From Paraglaciecola chathamensis S18K6 (GTDB lineage: Bacteria; Pseudomonadota; Gammaproteobacteria; Enterobacterales; Alteromonadaceae): a DNA stretch of 64,000 bases. This document shows, one piece after another, positions 28,049-37,430 of this stretch (positions are counted from its first letter, which is position 1; every line of letters begins with the position of its first letter). The notes beneath the pieces are model-generated. The model ran no database searches and had not been told where the DNA came from. It saw nothing but the letters and a program-made list of their open reading frames with translations. The translations under genes and the position numbers were made by a program. The stretch covers positions 1-64,000 of the forward strand of contig BAEM01000031.1 in NCBI GenBank assembly GCA_000314955.1, given 5' to 3'.

Positions 28049-28633
28049 TTATGCTTGATCCCACACCAGTTCTTTGAAGTGCTTGCGACACATAGATTCA
28101 TATCTGTCGTTCCCGCCTACCTCTACCTGTGCGCCTTCTTTCGCTGCATTGCCGTGCTCATCCAAGCGCACCACAAAGGTCGCCTTGCGCCCGCAATGAC
28201 AAATCGTTTTTAGCTCAATGAGTTTGTCGGCCCAAGCCATTAAATAGCGGCTGCCTTCAAAGGTTTCTCCTACAAAGTCAGTTCTCAGACCATAAGCCAA
28301 TACGGGAATATCCAAATCATCGACCACAGATACGAGTTGCTGTACTTGCTGTTTATTTAAAAATTGGGCTTCGTCGATAAAAACACAATCTAATTTCTTG
28401 TCCCTGTGTAAAGTCGATATTTGCTCATGCAAGTCGCTGGTGCCGTTAAAAAGGTGGGCACTGGCTTCTAAACCAATGCGCGAAGCCACTTTGCCAATAC
28501 CGAAGCGGTCGTCTAAGGCGGCGGTAAAAATTGCAGCGCGCATGCCACGCTCTTTGTAGTTATAAGCCGATTGAAGCAAAGATGTGGATTTACCTGCATT
28601 CATTGCAGAGTAGTAAAAGTAGAGCTGGGCCAT
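28049..28633 (-). CDS. tdk: Thymidine kinase
   Basis: Salvage enzyme phosphorylating thymidine and deoxyuridine with ATP. The 194 residues show the P-loop SAMNAGKS (9-16), the DEAQF Walker B ([10 protein letters not shown]), the lid region [13 protein letters not shown] with zinc cysteines and the second Cys near the C-terminus (ESMCRKHF). Length is that of a type II tetrameric bacterial Tdk. Single gene, convergent with ilvIH. Confidence 0.97.
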   Translation of the reverse strand: MAQLYFYYSAMNAGKSTSLLQSAYNYKERGMRAAIFTAALDDRFGIGKVASRIGLEASAHLFNGTSDLHEQISTLHRDKKLDCVFIDEAQFLNKQQVQQLVSVVDDLDIPVLAYGLRTDFVGETFEGSRYLMAWADKLIELKTICHCGRKATFVVRLDEHGNAAKEGAQVEVGGNDRYESMCRKHFKELVWDQA

Positions 28634-28728
28634 GAAACGAGGGATCCTGATAAGCAGTGTGCTTGCTGTACGTTATTATTGTCAGGCTATGTTAGCGGAT
28701 ATCAAGGTTAATGTAAGCTACTGAAAAG

Positions 28729-30777
28729 CTATTTTGCTTGTGCAGATGACGCTGTGGTATCGGTTATTGGGTTTTGCCATTCGATTAGCTGTTCATTGCG
28801 CATTGGTTTTGCAAAATAAAAACCTTGCAGGTAATCCACTCCCATGGCTTTTAGGGCCAGGGCTTGCTCGAGGGTTTCAACTCCTTCGGCGACGGTTTTA
28901 CAGTTAAGCTCACTGGCAATGAACAAGGTTGCGCGGATAATGGCTTCGCCGTTGTTGTGCATATTGTCGATGAAAGATTTATCGATTTTGACCTGATTAA
29001 CAGACAATGTCTGTAATTGAGAAAGAGATGAATAACCCGTACCAAAGTCATCAATAGACACATGAACTTTGCGGGCCTGAATTGCTTCGAGCTGTTGTTT
29101 GATTTTAATTTTGTTATCGACAAAAATAGATTCAGTGATCTCAAGATGCAGTCGCTCTGGGGCTAGCCCGCTACTGCGCAGCGCATTGTCTAGCGCTCGA
29201 ATAAAGCTGTCATCCATTAGCTGAATAATAGATACATTCACTGATACTGCTGCGTCATGGGCATATTGCCACTGACTGGCGTCCATGCAGGCTCTGTTGA
29301 GCACCCAAGCCCCCATTTCTTTAATTAAGCCTGATTTTTCAGCCAACGGGATAAATTGGTCGGGGCCGATAAAACGACCATCGAAATCCCAGCGTAACAG
29401 CGCCTCAAACGCGCAAGATGAAGTGTCTTTCGCTGAAACGATGGGTTGGTAACATAAGTAAAGTTGACGCCGCACGGTGGCTTGTTGCAACCCTTCTAGT
29501 ATGGTTTGCGTGTCAATTACTCTTTGTTGTAATTCATTGCTGAATATCACAGGCGTGCGATCTGGCGTGACCTTTTGCTCACTCATAACCAAGTCGGCAA
29601 ACTGAATTAACTCGGTAGCTTCTGTGCTGTGCTCTGGGCACATCGCAATGCCCACGGTTGCCCCTAAATGCACGCTATTGTTGTTCACTGAAATTGCTTG
29701 CGAAATACTGGTTATGATGGCACTAGCAATCGCTTTAGCGGTTGGTGCGTCACTGTAGGGCAGGGCGACTAAAAATTCATCTCCCGTCCAGCGTCCGATT
29801 TTGTTGTCGTCAGAGAACGCGCTGATCCGGCGCGTTACTTCTTGTAAAACACTGTCACCGACTTGGTGGCCCATGGTGTCATTGATTTTTTTAAAGCCAT
29901 CGAGATCGATAAACAGCAAGGCTAATTCGCTGTTACTTTGTTCTGCTCTTGCGGCTAATTTACTTAAGGATTGGGTAAACGCTTTGCGGTTCATTAACTG
30001 GGTTAGAGGGTCTAGATAAGACAGTTGCGCTATTTTTTCAGTTCGCTTGCTGACTTGTTCTTCAAGGGTATTATTTACAACATTAAGCTTGTCGTAAGCA
30101 TCACTGAGCTCTTGATTGACCTTGTCTAATTGTTGTTTTTCCTGACGAAGTTGCTCACTCATCGCCATGTTCATATTTCTTGTATTGATGGAGTCATGAG
30201 TGAACTGGACGGCTTTAGAATAGGTAAACACCAACCCAATACTGAAGACTAAACCTAAGCCCCCGAGCATAACTCGATAGTCTTCTTCAGATATAACGCC
30301 CAAGATAGAAATAGGCACTAGGAGTATCAGTGCATACGAGATTGAGATCCGCGCATTGGCCGCTAAAACAGATTGTCCTCCAGCGGCCATCGAAGATAAA
30401 ACGATGATCATGACAGAGAACTCAAGCAAGTTAACATAGGAAAAAGTGAGTATAGGTAGGGTGGTCCATAAAATTGCAGTGGCAATACAGCCGATACCGA
30501 AGCGTACTTGTGCTGCATCACCGTCAAAATCTTGCTGGGGTTTTATTACTCTTCGCCAATAAAGTCCGTCTACAAAGCGCAGCGTTGACACCACTAGCAT
30601 GCACAACCACCATGCTTGCTTAATCAAATGAATCTCGGGATTAGCAAAGCCAAACGCTAACACACTACTTGAAGCGAGAGTTATCAAACAGGCGGCACCT
30701 ATATTACTGTAAAGTAATTTAGCAGCATCCTGACTATTTAGTGCACGTAAATCGGCCGAAGTATTCGTCACTCTCAT
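28729..30777 (-). CDS. Membrane GGDEF-EAL protein, probably a c-di-GMP phosphodiesterase
   Basis: A 682-residue inner-membrane signalling protein. Residues about 25-190 form six or so membrane helices, about 205-250 a coiled coil, 255-410 a GGDEF domain and 425-670 an EAL domain. The GGDEF loop reads WTGDEF (331-335), so the first glycine is replaced and cyclase activity is doubtful. The EAL domain keeps EALLRW (Glu458) and DDFGTGYSSL, so hydrolysis of c-di-GMP is the likely activity, with the GGDEF part perhaps binding GTP as a sensor. A GTAAATT/AATTTAC palindrome lies upstream. Confidence 0.9.
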   Translation of the reverse strand: MRVTNTSADLRALNSQDAAKLLYSNIGAACLITLASSSVLAFGFANPEIHLIKQAWWLCMLVVSTLRFVDGLYWRRVIKPQQDFDGDAAQVRFGIGCIATAILWTTLPILTFSYVNLLEFSVMIIVLSSMAAGGQSVLAANARISISYALILLVPISILGVISEEDYRVMLGGLGLVFSIGLVFTYSKAVQFTHDSINTRNMNMAMSEQLRQEKQQLDKVNQELSDAYDKLNVVNNTLEEQVSKRTEKIAQLSYLDPLTQLMNRKAFTQSLSKLAARAEQSNSELALLFIDLDGFKKINDTMGHQVGDSVLQEVTRRISAFSDDNKIGRWTGDEFLVALPYSDAPTAKAIASAIITSISQAISVNNNSVHLGATVGIAMCPEHSTEATELIQFADLVMSEQKVTPDRTPVIFSNELQQRVIDTQTILEGLQQATVRRQLYLCYQPIVSAKDTSSCAFEALLRWDFDGRFIGPDQFIPLAEKSGLIKEMGAWVLNRACMDASQWQYAHDAAVSVNVSIIQLMDDSFIRALDNALRSSGLAPERLHLEITESIFVDNKIKIKQQLEAIQARKVHVSIDDFGTGYSSLSQLQTLSVNQVKIDKSFIDNMHNNGEAIIRATLFIASELNCKTVAEGVETLEQALALKAMGVDYLQGFYFAKPMRNEQLIEWQNPITDTTASSAQAK

Positions 30778-30843
30778 CCTAGAACGGTGAATTAATTTTT
30801 TGTTTTTAGTCTGCCTAACGCACCGTAAGAAGCAAACCTCAAC

Positions 30844-30883
30844 GTAAATTTATTGCTATTAGACGAACAATTTACCGTAAATT
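30844..30883. promoter_or_regulatory. GTAAATT motifs and palindrome before the GGDEF-EAL gene
   Basis: AATTTAC-C-GTAAATT (30869-30883) is a perfect 7-bp-arm palindrome, and an extra GTAAATT lies at 30844-30850, 33 bp away in the same phase. The sites are 67-106 bases before the minus-strand start at 30777. The regulator is unknown. Confidence 0.35.
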
Positions 30884-30905
30884 GATGAAAAAAGTAACAG
30901 CTGGT

Positions 30906-31547
30906 TTAATACCTTTGTATAAGATATTTGACCAACTGTTCACCCGCGACTTGAATATGCTGACTTAGTATGGCCCCAGCTTTTTCGTGTTGGTCCGCAG
31001 ATAATGCGTTGAGCAAAGCATCATGCTCATCTTGGCTGCGGTCAAAGTAAGCGAGTTCCGTTTCATGAAAACCGATATATCTGGCACATAACAAATGCAA
31101 GTGAGCGACGGTGTCAAACAGAGCTGCACGGTTCGCTGGTACGTACAAACAGCGATGAAATTGCCAATTGAGTTCACCGTTTAACAGTATATCGTCAGGG
31201 GAAATAGCTTTCAGCTGAAGCAGTATGTCACGGGCTTTGCCCAGTGTTTCAAAATTGATATTCGGTGCCGCGTGAGCTAACAACATAGGTTCAAGATGCA
31301 TGCGCATTAAATATAAATCTTGAGCGTCATCTGCGTTTAACGGGCGCAACATCACGCTGGATTTTCCATGCGCTACCAGCCAGCCTTCATTCTTGAGCCG
31401 TTGTAGGGCATCCCGTATGGGGATACGGCTCACGCCATAGCGCTCTGCGAGCTGAGCTTGTTTCAGAGCCTGCTTTTCCGGCAACTTACCTTGCACTATG
31501 TCCTGTTTAAGCTGTTGATAAAGCGTGTGAGTTTTTTGGTTATGCAT
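30906..31547 (-). CDS. GntR-family regulator (FadR/FCD subfamily)
   Basis: A 213-residue transcription factor. Residues about 5-70 are the GntR winged helix (LAERYGVSRIPIRDALQRLK with the recognition helix), and about 80-210 the all-helical FCD effector domain with the expected metal-binding Asp/His pattern (ELNWQFHRCLY, DEHDALLNAL). It lies 23 bp downstream of the benE gene on the same strand, so the operon probably carries its own regulator, acting on the palindrome before benE. The effector may be the transported aromatic or carboxylic acid. Confidence 0.88.
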   Translation of the reverse strand: MHNQKTHTLYQQLKQDIVQGKLPEKQALKQAQLAERYGVSRIPIRDALQRLKNEGWLVAHGKSSVMLRPLNADDAQDLYLMRMHLEPMLLAHAAPNINFETLGKARDILLQLKAISPDDILLNGELNWQFHRCLYVPANRAALFDTVAHLHLLCARYIGFHETELAYFDRSQDEHDALLNALSADQHEKAGAILSQHIQVAGEQLVKYLIQRY

Positions 31548-31570
31548 GGGCGCTCGCTTTGTACAGTCCG

Positions 31571-32764
31571 TTATTGTTGATTAGCGTTAGGCATGGGTTG
31601 GCGTTTGGCGCTAAACAGCAGTGTCAGCATACCTATAATTAACCCCCAAAACGCTGAAGAAACATCAAACAAGGATACACCCGATGCAGTCACTAAAAAT
31701 GTAACAATGGCAGCGTCTCGATATTGTGGGTCGTGCACTGAACTAAATAGGCTAGCCCCTATGGTACCTAGCAGCGCCAGACCAGCAAGTGTGGCAATTA
31801 ATGCTGCAGGGAACGCCGCAAATAAACTGACCACCACGGTCGCACCAAGTCCGGCAATAATATTGAATACCCCTGCAGATACGCCAGCGATATAGCGCTT
31901 AGCAGGATCGCTATGGGCCTCGTCACTGGTGCATATGGCTGCGGTGATTGCGGCTAAATTAAAGCTAAACCCACCAAAAGGGGCAAGTATTAAATTTAAT
32001 GCACCGCTGGTGGTAATAATCGGTGATATAGGTTGTTGCGCATAACCACTGGATTTAAGCACTGCCATACCCGGTAAGTTTTGCGATGTCATTGTGACGA
32101 TAAATAAGGGTAAACCTACGCCAATAAGTAACGATAAATCAAACGTTGGAGATACCCAAACAGGCGTCGCGGTGGTTATTTCAATGGCGGTTAAGTCAAA
32201 CATACCTGTAAGCCACGCGTAAGTTGTGCCGGTGATTAATACCAATAATATACAGAAACGAGGAATGAGTCGTTTGCTGATAAAATAACTCAGCAACATA
32301 ACACCGACGAGCATAGGCGCAATAGCAAACGATTCGAAAATAGAGAGTCCGAATTGCAGTAAAATTCCCGCTAGCATCGCACTGGCTAATGGCAATGGAA
32401 TACGTTTTGTTAAAGTATCGAACCAGCCTGAAATACCCGTGATCAAGGTTAAAACAGCGACAAATAAAAATATACCGATGGCCTGTTCAATGCTAACACC
32501 GGCTAAGCTGGTGGCCAGTAAGGCAGCGCCTGGTGTCGACCAAACAATGATAATGGGACGCCGGTAATACCAAGACAACCCTAAGCACCCTGCGCCCATA
32601 CCAATCCCCAACGCCCAAACCCAGCTGACAATCATCTCATGGCTTGCTCCAGCAGCTTGAGCCGCTTGGAATACAATAGCCACGGCGCTGGCGAACCCGA
32701 CCAATACGGCGATAAATCCGGCACTGATGGCGGAAAGACTCATATCCTGAATAAGCTTTTTCAT
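31571..32764 (-). CDS. benE: BenE-family transporter
   Basis: Inner-membrane proton symporter of the benzoate:H+ family, about 11-12 membrane helices over 397 residues. Recognisable parts: SAISAGFIAVLVGFASAVAI and IIIVWSTPGAALLATSLAGV, a conserved BenE block, and the late ITTSGALNLILAPFGGFSFN. I start at ATG 32764 (MKKLIQDMS); the frame is open to 32809, but those 15 codons are just the operator repeats read as protein (FVYKF, YKVYK). No benzoate catabolic genes are nearby, so benzoate as substrate is only suggested by the family. Confidence 0.85.
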   Translation of the reverse strand: MKKLIQDMSLSAISAGFIAVLVGFASAVAIVFQAAQAAGASHEMIVSWVWALGIGMGAGCLGLSWYYRRPIIIVWSTPGAALLATSLAGVSIEQAIGIFLFVAVLTLITGISGWFDTLTKRIPLPLASAMLAGILLQFGLSIFESFAIAPMLVGVMLLSYFISKRLIPRFCILLVLITGTTYAWLTGMFDLTAIEITTATPVWVSPTFDLSLLIGVGLPLFIVTMTSQNLPGMAVLKSSGYAQQPISPIITTSGALNLILAPFGGFSFNLAAITAAICTSDEAHSDPAKRYIAGVSAGVFNIIAGLGATVVVSLFAAFPAALIATLAGLALLGTIGASLFSSVHDPQYRDAAIVTFLVTASGVSLFDVSSAFWGLIIGMLTLLFSAKRQPMPNANQQ

Positions 32765-32765
32765 T

Positions 32766-32795
32766 TTGTATACTTTATAGAATTTGTATACAAAT
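32766..32795. promoter_or_regulatory. Operator palindrome ATTTGTATACAAAT before benE
   Basis: ATTTGTATACAAAT (32782-32795) is a perfect 14-bp palindrome, and TTTGTATAC is repeated at 32765-32773, directly before the benE start. TTGTATACAA-type sites are usual for GntR/FCD regulators, and such a gene is the next member of this operon. Confidence 0.6.
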
Positions 32796-32945
32796 TTAAC
32801 ACTCACCATCGAGAGATGTAAACCATTAGCGCGGGATTAATGCAAACAAAGGCGAATGTAAGGTCAGGTTTATCGCGGATGATTTATGACAAATAGTGCA
32901 TAAGTAGCGCCGACGCAGCGCACAGCATCAGCGCCAGAACGCATG

Positions 32946-33821
32946 TTAAGCGTTAGCGCTGGCTGATGAGCGAAACTTTTTCGCTAACAGTACAAGCATG
33001 AAGGCCCCAATATACATAGTGACCCCATACACCCCAGGCGCTACAGCAAAGTCGGCTCGTTGTAAAAAGGTGACTGCAATTAGTATAGCCATAGCTGAAT
33101 TTTGCACGCCTACTTCTATTCCCAAGGTGATGTTATCTCTGGCTGAAAACCTGAATAACGCACCGAGGCCGATGCCTAGCATAATGGCTAACAGGTTTAA
33201 GGTTAATGCACTTGAGAATACAGCAGAGAAAGATGAAGCAAGTGTGTCTTTTTCCTGGATCGTAATAGCCACGATCATCAGCACCAGAAATGCCGTCGCT
33301 AGATGGCGGAAAAAGGGTTCGCAACGAATAGCTTTCTCAGCAAAATAATGCCGAATAATAATACCGATGAGCACAGGAATTAAGGTAATAAAAATTAGCC
33401 CGAGTGTGGTGCTAAGCAAAGAGAATGACTGAGCTTCGTGTTGACCAAACTGACTAATGGCAAATTGGATAATCAACGGTGTCGTAATCACGCAGATCAG
33501 CGAACTAATGGCCGTTAGGCTAACCGAAAGCGCCAAGTTTGCTTTCGCGATCTGGCTGATAATGTTAGAGCTTGTGCCACCAGGACAAGCCGCGAGTATC
33601 ATGATCCCTATGGCTAGATTTGGGGCTAAATCGAACGCAATGGCCAAGCAATAAGCCAATATTGGCAGTAATAGAAGTTGCCCAAACAGCCCAACCAAAA
33701 TAGGTAAGGGCGCACGCCATAGCTGCTGAAAGTCATTTTTGGTTAAGCTCAGTCCCATACCAAACATGATGAGGGCTAGAACAAATGGTGCTATGTACTG
33801 GGTTAAGAATGATTCGGTCAT
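32946..33821 (-). CDS. Bile acid:sodium symporter (BASS) family transporter
   Basis: Inner-membrane sodium-coupled symporter of the BASS/SLC10 family, 291 residues with about ten helices. The marks are LIMFGMGLSLTKNDF, ILAACPGGTSSNIIS (crossover motif region) and the second-half GVQNSAMAILIA. Bacterial members carry varied organic acids (pantoate, pyruvate-like compounds, sulfonates), so the substrate is open. Single gene. A bulged hairpin (about 32925-32968) overlaps its 3' end. Confidence 0.88.
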   Translation of the reverse strand: MTESFLTQYIAPFVLALIMFGMGLSLTKNDFQQLWRAPLPILVGLFGQLLLLPILAYCLAIAFDLAPNLAIGIMILAACPGGTSSNIISQIAKANLALSVSLTAISSLICVITTPLIIQFAISQFGQHEAQSFSLLSTTLGLIFITLIPVLIGIIIRHYFAEKAIRCEPFFRHLATAFLVLMIVAITIQEKDTLASSFSAVFSSALTLNLLAIMLGIGLGALFRFSARDNITLGIEVGVQNSAMAILIAVTFLQRADFAVAPGVYGVTMYIGAFMLVLLAKKFRSSASANA

Positions 33822-33939
33822 TATTATTATTGTTCACTAGGTTAATAGGCATTAATTGCCAGTTAGGGATATAACATAAGGTGGAAGGCATATCCTCTGC
33901 CTTCAGGCTTGCAGTGGTAGGTAGATTACAGTGTATTTG

Positions 33940-34710
33940 TCATGGGAGGTCTCGTAAGTCTTGTGGTTCTAATAATTGATAATAGTGACGCAGCCGAGTA
34001 AGCAGCGCTTGGTTCGCTACGATGAATTCGTTCAATTGATGAATAATGTCTTTCTGCTCTATGGTGGACAAATGAAAGGTCACTGGCCCGTGAGGTATAT
34101 TTTTAGCTATCGTCACTTTTTGTTTTTTCTCAGGTGTCGCTAATAGGTATTGTGCAACGTTATATTCAACGTCTGCACCGTCAACTCTGTTTTTAAGCAC
34201 TAAATTGATGGCAGCATTCGGAGAGTTCACCTCAAGCACATTTAAGCGATTCTTGGCGATGCGCTCAAGCCAATGAACAGGGGTAAACCCGTGGGGCACG
34301 CCTAAAGACCGGAACTGCTTCATGCTGTAATATTCGCGCTCTGTCAAAACCATGGTCGCGCTAATGGCGCTGATTAACGGCTTACTTAGGGTTTTACGAG
34401 AATCAATTTTGTCGTGAATGGAACGCCAATCTGCGTTATCGGGGTAAGCAAAATCGATAGAATCCTGAGCCAGTGCTCGCTGTAAACGTTTGATAGGATA
34501 AGAGCGATACTCGAACTGATGCCCACTAGCCTGTGAAAACGCCTCTAGTACAGCCCACGCATAACCTTTGTCTTCTTTTAGACTGAAATTGTAATGGGGG
34601 AAATAATCAATGTCTTGGCAGCCTACAACAAAGGTTTTTTGCGGGCTGGCATTCGCCCAACTTATTCCTAAAACAGATAACCAAATCAACCACCAGCGGG
34701 TATTGTGCAT
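33940..34710 (-). CDS. Periplasmic solute-binding protein (SBP_bac_3-like)
   Basis: A 256-residue secreted protein with signal peptide WWLIWLSVLGISWANA and the two-lobe layout of family 3 solute-binding proteins: VGCQDIDYFPHYNF, FAYPDNADW, LGVPHGFTPVHW and NRVDGADVEYNVAQYLL. There is no permease or ATPase nearby. Stand-alone proteins of this kind in Alteromonadales are often orphan binding proteins or sensory partners, and the ligand is unknown. I prefer ATG 34710 over the GTG at 34722. Confidence 0.72.
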   Translation of the reverse strand: MHNTRWWLIWLSVLGISWANASPQKTFVVGCQDIDYFPHYNFSLKEDKGYAWAVLEAFSQASGHQFEYRSYPIKRLQRALAQDSIDFAYPDNADWRSIHDKIDSRKTLSKPLISAISATMVLTEREYYSMKQFRSLGVPHGFTPVHWLERIAKNRLNVLEVNSPNAAINLVLKNRVDGADVEYNVAQYLLATPEKKQKVTIAKNIPHGPVTFHLSTIEQKDIIHQLNEFIVANQALLTRLRHYYQLLEPQDLRDLP

Positions 34711-34823
34711 GCTTAATATCACTCTACTGCAAATTCATGATGTGTTTTAGCATAGTTGAAAATAGCCATTTCGTGGAAATTGCCACCAATGCTATTCACA
34801 CCAGCACTAGGTGGCACGCCAAG

Positions 34824-35573
34824 CTAGCTCATTTTAGCCAGTAAACTAAGGGGGGCAATTCGCGCAATATAGCGGAATAAAGCCCAAGGCCATGTGGGTA
34901 CAAAGCTACTATCTACCTCTTTTTCAATGGCCTTAACCATAGCCTTGCATCCTGTTTCGGTATCAACAATAAACGGCACTGTTTTTACCTTTTCGTTGAT
35001 TTCGCTTTGAATGAAGCCTGGGTGAATGGTGGTCACCTTAATAGGGGTCTTCATCACATCAATACGGATGCCTTCTGTCATCGAAGTCAGCGCTGCTTTG
35101 GTGGCCGCATATACGGTCATTGCCCGTCGCGCGCCGCGCACCGCACTAACTGAAGAGATGGTCACCAGATGCCCAGCATTTTGTTCGCGGAAAATTTCCA
35201 TACTGGCTTCACACTGCGCCAGAGCTGACACAAAATTGGTCACGGCGGTTTGTTTGTTGGCGTGAAAATACCCCGTGCCTACCGACGCGCCTTTACCCAT
35301 GCCGGCATTAACGATAACGCGGTCAAGCCCGCCCATATCTGCGGCAAAGGCTTTGATTACCTCAAACACCTGTGGGTGGTCGTCCACGTCTAACGGGCGA
35401 ATAAATACCTCAATATTCGGATTGATAGCGAGTAATTCAGCTTTTAATTCTTCTAAGCGCTCGACCCGTCTGGCGCATAACCCCAAGTTACGGCCCATCT
35501 TGGCAAACTCAATAGCCATGCCTTTTCCTAAGCCTGAGCTTGCGCCAGTGATTACGATGTTTTTTCTTGTCAT
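34824..35573 (-). CDS. SDR-family oxidoreductase
   Basis: A 249-residue classical short-chain dehydrogenase/reductase using NAD(P)H. The cofactor motif GASSGLGKG is at about 10-18, with LCARRVERLEEL after strand 2 (Arg pair favouring NADPH), NAG at about 92, and the catalytic Ser and YxxxK in ISSVSAV and TVYAATKAAL. Start ATG 35573 gives the normal N-terminus; a longer frame to 35678 overlaps the upstream gene. It is the last gene of the operon with the acyl-CoA dehydrogenase, kinase and phosphatase. In the lva-like model it would interconvert a keto- and hydroxyacyl-CoA. Confidence 0.85.
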   Translation of the reverse strand: MTRKNIVITGASSGLGKGMAIEFAKMGRNLGLCARRVERLEELKAELLAINPNIEVFIRPLDVDDHPQVFEVIKAFAADMGGLDRVIVNAGMGKGASVGTGYFHANKQTAVTNFVSALAQCEASMEIFREQNAGHLVTISSVSAVRGARRAMTVYAATKAALTSMTEGIRIDVMKTPIKVTTIHPGFIQSEINEKVKTVPFIVDTETGCKAMVKAIEKEVDSSFVPTWPWALFRYIARIAPLSLLAKMS

Positions 35574-35625
35574 GGTGGCGTCTCTCTTTATGTACTGGTT
35601 TGTTTTAGCTTTCTGCTTGGGCTCA

Positions 35626-36330
35626 TTATTTGTATGTAATGAGATGGCGGTGATTACCTTCAAATGCAGAATGATCATTAAGGCTAGATAACACTAGGCC
35701 TTTTTTTGAGTGAATAATTTTTGTGACGCCGGCGTTTACCAAAGTCCAGTTAACCTTCATTAAATTGCTCGCAGGTATGTTTAACAGCGTCTGACTCAGT
35801 ACTGCAATCGGTCCTCCTGAGCTAAATACGGCTATATGTTTAGCATCTTCATTGTGATCAATAACATTTTGAATCGCCAGCTCAATACGATTTTGGTACG
35901 CCATCCACGATTCTGTGTATTGCTGGGCAAAGTCGTTGCTCATCCAGCGAGAAAAGGCTTCTTCAATCACATTTTGCAGTGCCATGTTAGGATTTTTATG
36001 CTGCATCAAATGCTGCTTTACACCCGCAGGCGTTGCAAAGCCGGGGTTGAGCTGGGCTAAAATATCTTGGTGGTCATACTCGTTCCAGTTGGCGTCAACG
36101 ATTGTGTTTTCGATAATCGACTCATCAGCACCCATAGCGTGCAAACAGCCTTTAGCGGTTTGCTGGTGGCGTAACATACTGCCACGAAATACTTTGTCGA
36201 ATCTGACGCCTCTGCGCTTTAAATCGGCACCCAAGTGAGTGGCTTGCTGCTCACCTAAGGAAGATAAACAATCGTAATCGTCTTTGCCAAATGACGCTTG
36301 CCCGTGGCGAATAAGATAAATACAGGTCAT
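35626..36330 (-). CDS. Histidine phosphatase family protein
   Basis: A 234-residue phosphoglycerate-mutase-like phosphatase. The catalytic motif IRHGQASFG has His9, and the second histidine region is AVFSSGGPIAVLS, where the usual HGG reads SGG; the loss of this histidine may weaken activity or shift the mechanism. It starts 1 bp after the kinase stop, within the catabolic operon. It may dephosphorylate a phospho-intermediate or act on a cofactor; the substrate cannot be read. Confidence 0.82.
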   Translation of the reverse strand: MTCIYLIRHGQASFGKDDYDCLSSLGEQQATHLGADLKRRGVRFDKVFRGSMLRHQQTAKGCLHAMGADESIIENTIVDANWNEYDHQDILAQLNPGFATPAGVKQHLMQHKNPNMALQNVIEEAFSRWMSNDFAQQYTESWMAYQNRIELAIQNVIDHNEDAKHIAVFSSGGPIAVLSQTLLNIPASNLMKVNWTLVNAGVTKIIHSKKGLVLSSLNDHSAFEGNHRHLITYK

Positions 36331-36331
36331 G

Positions 36332-37429
36332 CTAGCGCTTTCCTTTTATCGCTTTGCGGCATTGCCACATGAGGTAATGCACAAAGAACCAAATATTTTT
36401 AAACGCAGGGTTATTCGTTTGCTTGTGATGATAGCGATAATAAATTTGCTGAGCGATCGCGGCGAGCCTATACAAGCCATACACTTCATAAAACGCAAAG
36501 TTATCGACGTTAAAGCCGGTTTTATCGAGGTAATAATCGATCACTTCACGGCGGGTAAACATGCCCGGTAAATGGGTCGGTTGGCGACGAGTCGACTTAG
36601 CGAGTTTGTCATCATCTGCTTGTACCCAGTAGGCTAAACTATTTCCCAGATCCATGAGTGGGTCGCCTAACGTAGCAAGTTCCCAGTCCAGTACACCAAT
36701 AATCTCGGTAGGAGACTGGGCATCTAACACCAGATTATCAAAACGAAAATCGTTGTGGGTCAAACAAATATGTTCAGCCGCCGGCATGTTATCTCTAAGC
36801 CAGTCACTCACATAATTTGCTTTAGGGACATTCCAGGTACGGGCTTTTTGATAGCGGCCTATCCAGCCATCTATTTGCCGCTTGGTGTAACCGCTACCTT
36901 TGGCAATATGTGAGAGTTGCGCTGCTTGATAATCGACTTTGTGCAACTCAATAAGGCTATCAAGGGCGTTTTCACACAATTGGCGGGTATCAGCCACATT
37001 TAACGAAAAATTTCGCGGCAGATTCTTGCGCGGTATGATGCCATTGAATTTCTGCATGACGTAAAATTCAGCACCAATAACCGATTCATCCTCACAATGA
37101 GCGAGCATTTCAGGAACGTAATGGTAGACCGGCTTCAGGGCTGCTTGCAGGCGATATTCTCGCCCCATATCGTGAGCACCTTTGGCTTTTGTTCCTGCAG
37201 GCCCTCTGCGTAAGATAACTTCGGTATCGATTCCACTAGGGTTACTGTAAGCCAAGCAGTACGTCCAATTAGACGCACCTCCAGCATACTGGGTGACCTT
37301 CGGCTGGCCAGTCAACCCGCTGATGTGCTTGGTAAGCCAAGGATTGAGCGTCTCAAGATTGAGCTCCTCCCCTTGGCGCACTGAGCCGGCCTGATCGATT
37401 GCGCCCTGTGCGCTTGCAGTTGTGCTCAT
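36332..37429 (-). CDS. APH-type phosphotransferase (ACAD10/11-like kinase)
   Basis: A 365-residue kinase of the aminoglycoside-phosphotransferase fold. The catalytic loop HNDFRFDNLVLD (Asp and Asn) and the metal motif GVLDWELATLGDPLMDLG are intact; LILRRGPAG-like VILRRGPAGTK supplies the ATP lysine region. This subfamily is found beside, or fused to, acyl-CoA dehydrogenases (animal ACAD10/ACAD11; Pseudomonas LvaA), where it phosphorylates 4-hydroxyacyl-CoA. Here it lies 1 bp downstream of an acyl-CoA dehydrogenase. The antibiotic-resistance annotation sometimes given to the fold is unlikely. Confidence 0.88.
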   Translation of the reverse strand: MSTTASAQGAIDQAGSVRQGEELNLETLNPWLTKHISGLTGQPKVTQYAGGASNWTYCLAYSNPSGIDTEVILRRGPAGTKAKGAHDMGREYRLQAALKPVYHYVPEMLAHCEDESVIGAEFYVMQKFNGIIPRKNLPRNFSLNVADTRQLCENALDSLIELHKVDYQAAQLSHIAKGSGYTKRQIDGWIGRYQKARTWNVPKANYVSDWLRDNMPAAEHICLTHNDFRFDNLVLDAQSPTEIIGVLDWELATLGDPLMDLGNSLAYWVQADDDKLAKSTRRQPTHLPGMFTRREVIDYYLDKTGFNVDNFAFYEVYGLYRLAAIAQQIYYRYHHKQTNNPAFKNIWFFVHYLMWQCRKAIKGKR

Positions 37430-37430
37430 A

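Noticed and set aside
36332-37429. Aminoglycoside resistance kinase
   Set aside because: The fold is shared, but the operon with an acyl-CoA dehydrogenase and the subfamily motifs point to acyl-CoA metabolism.
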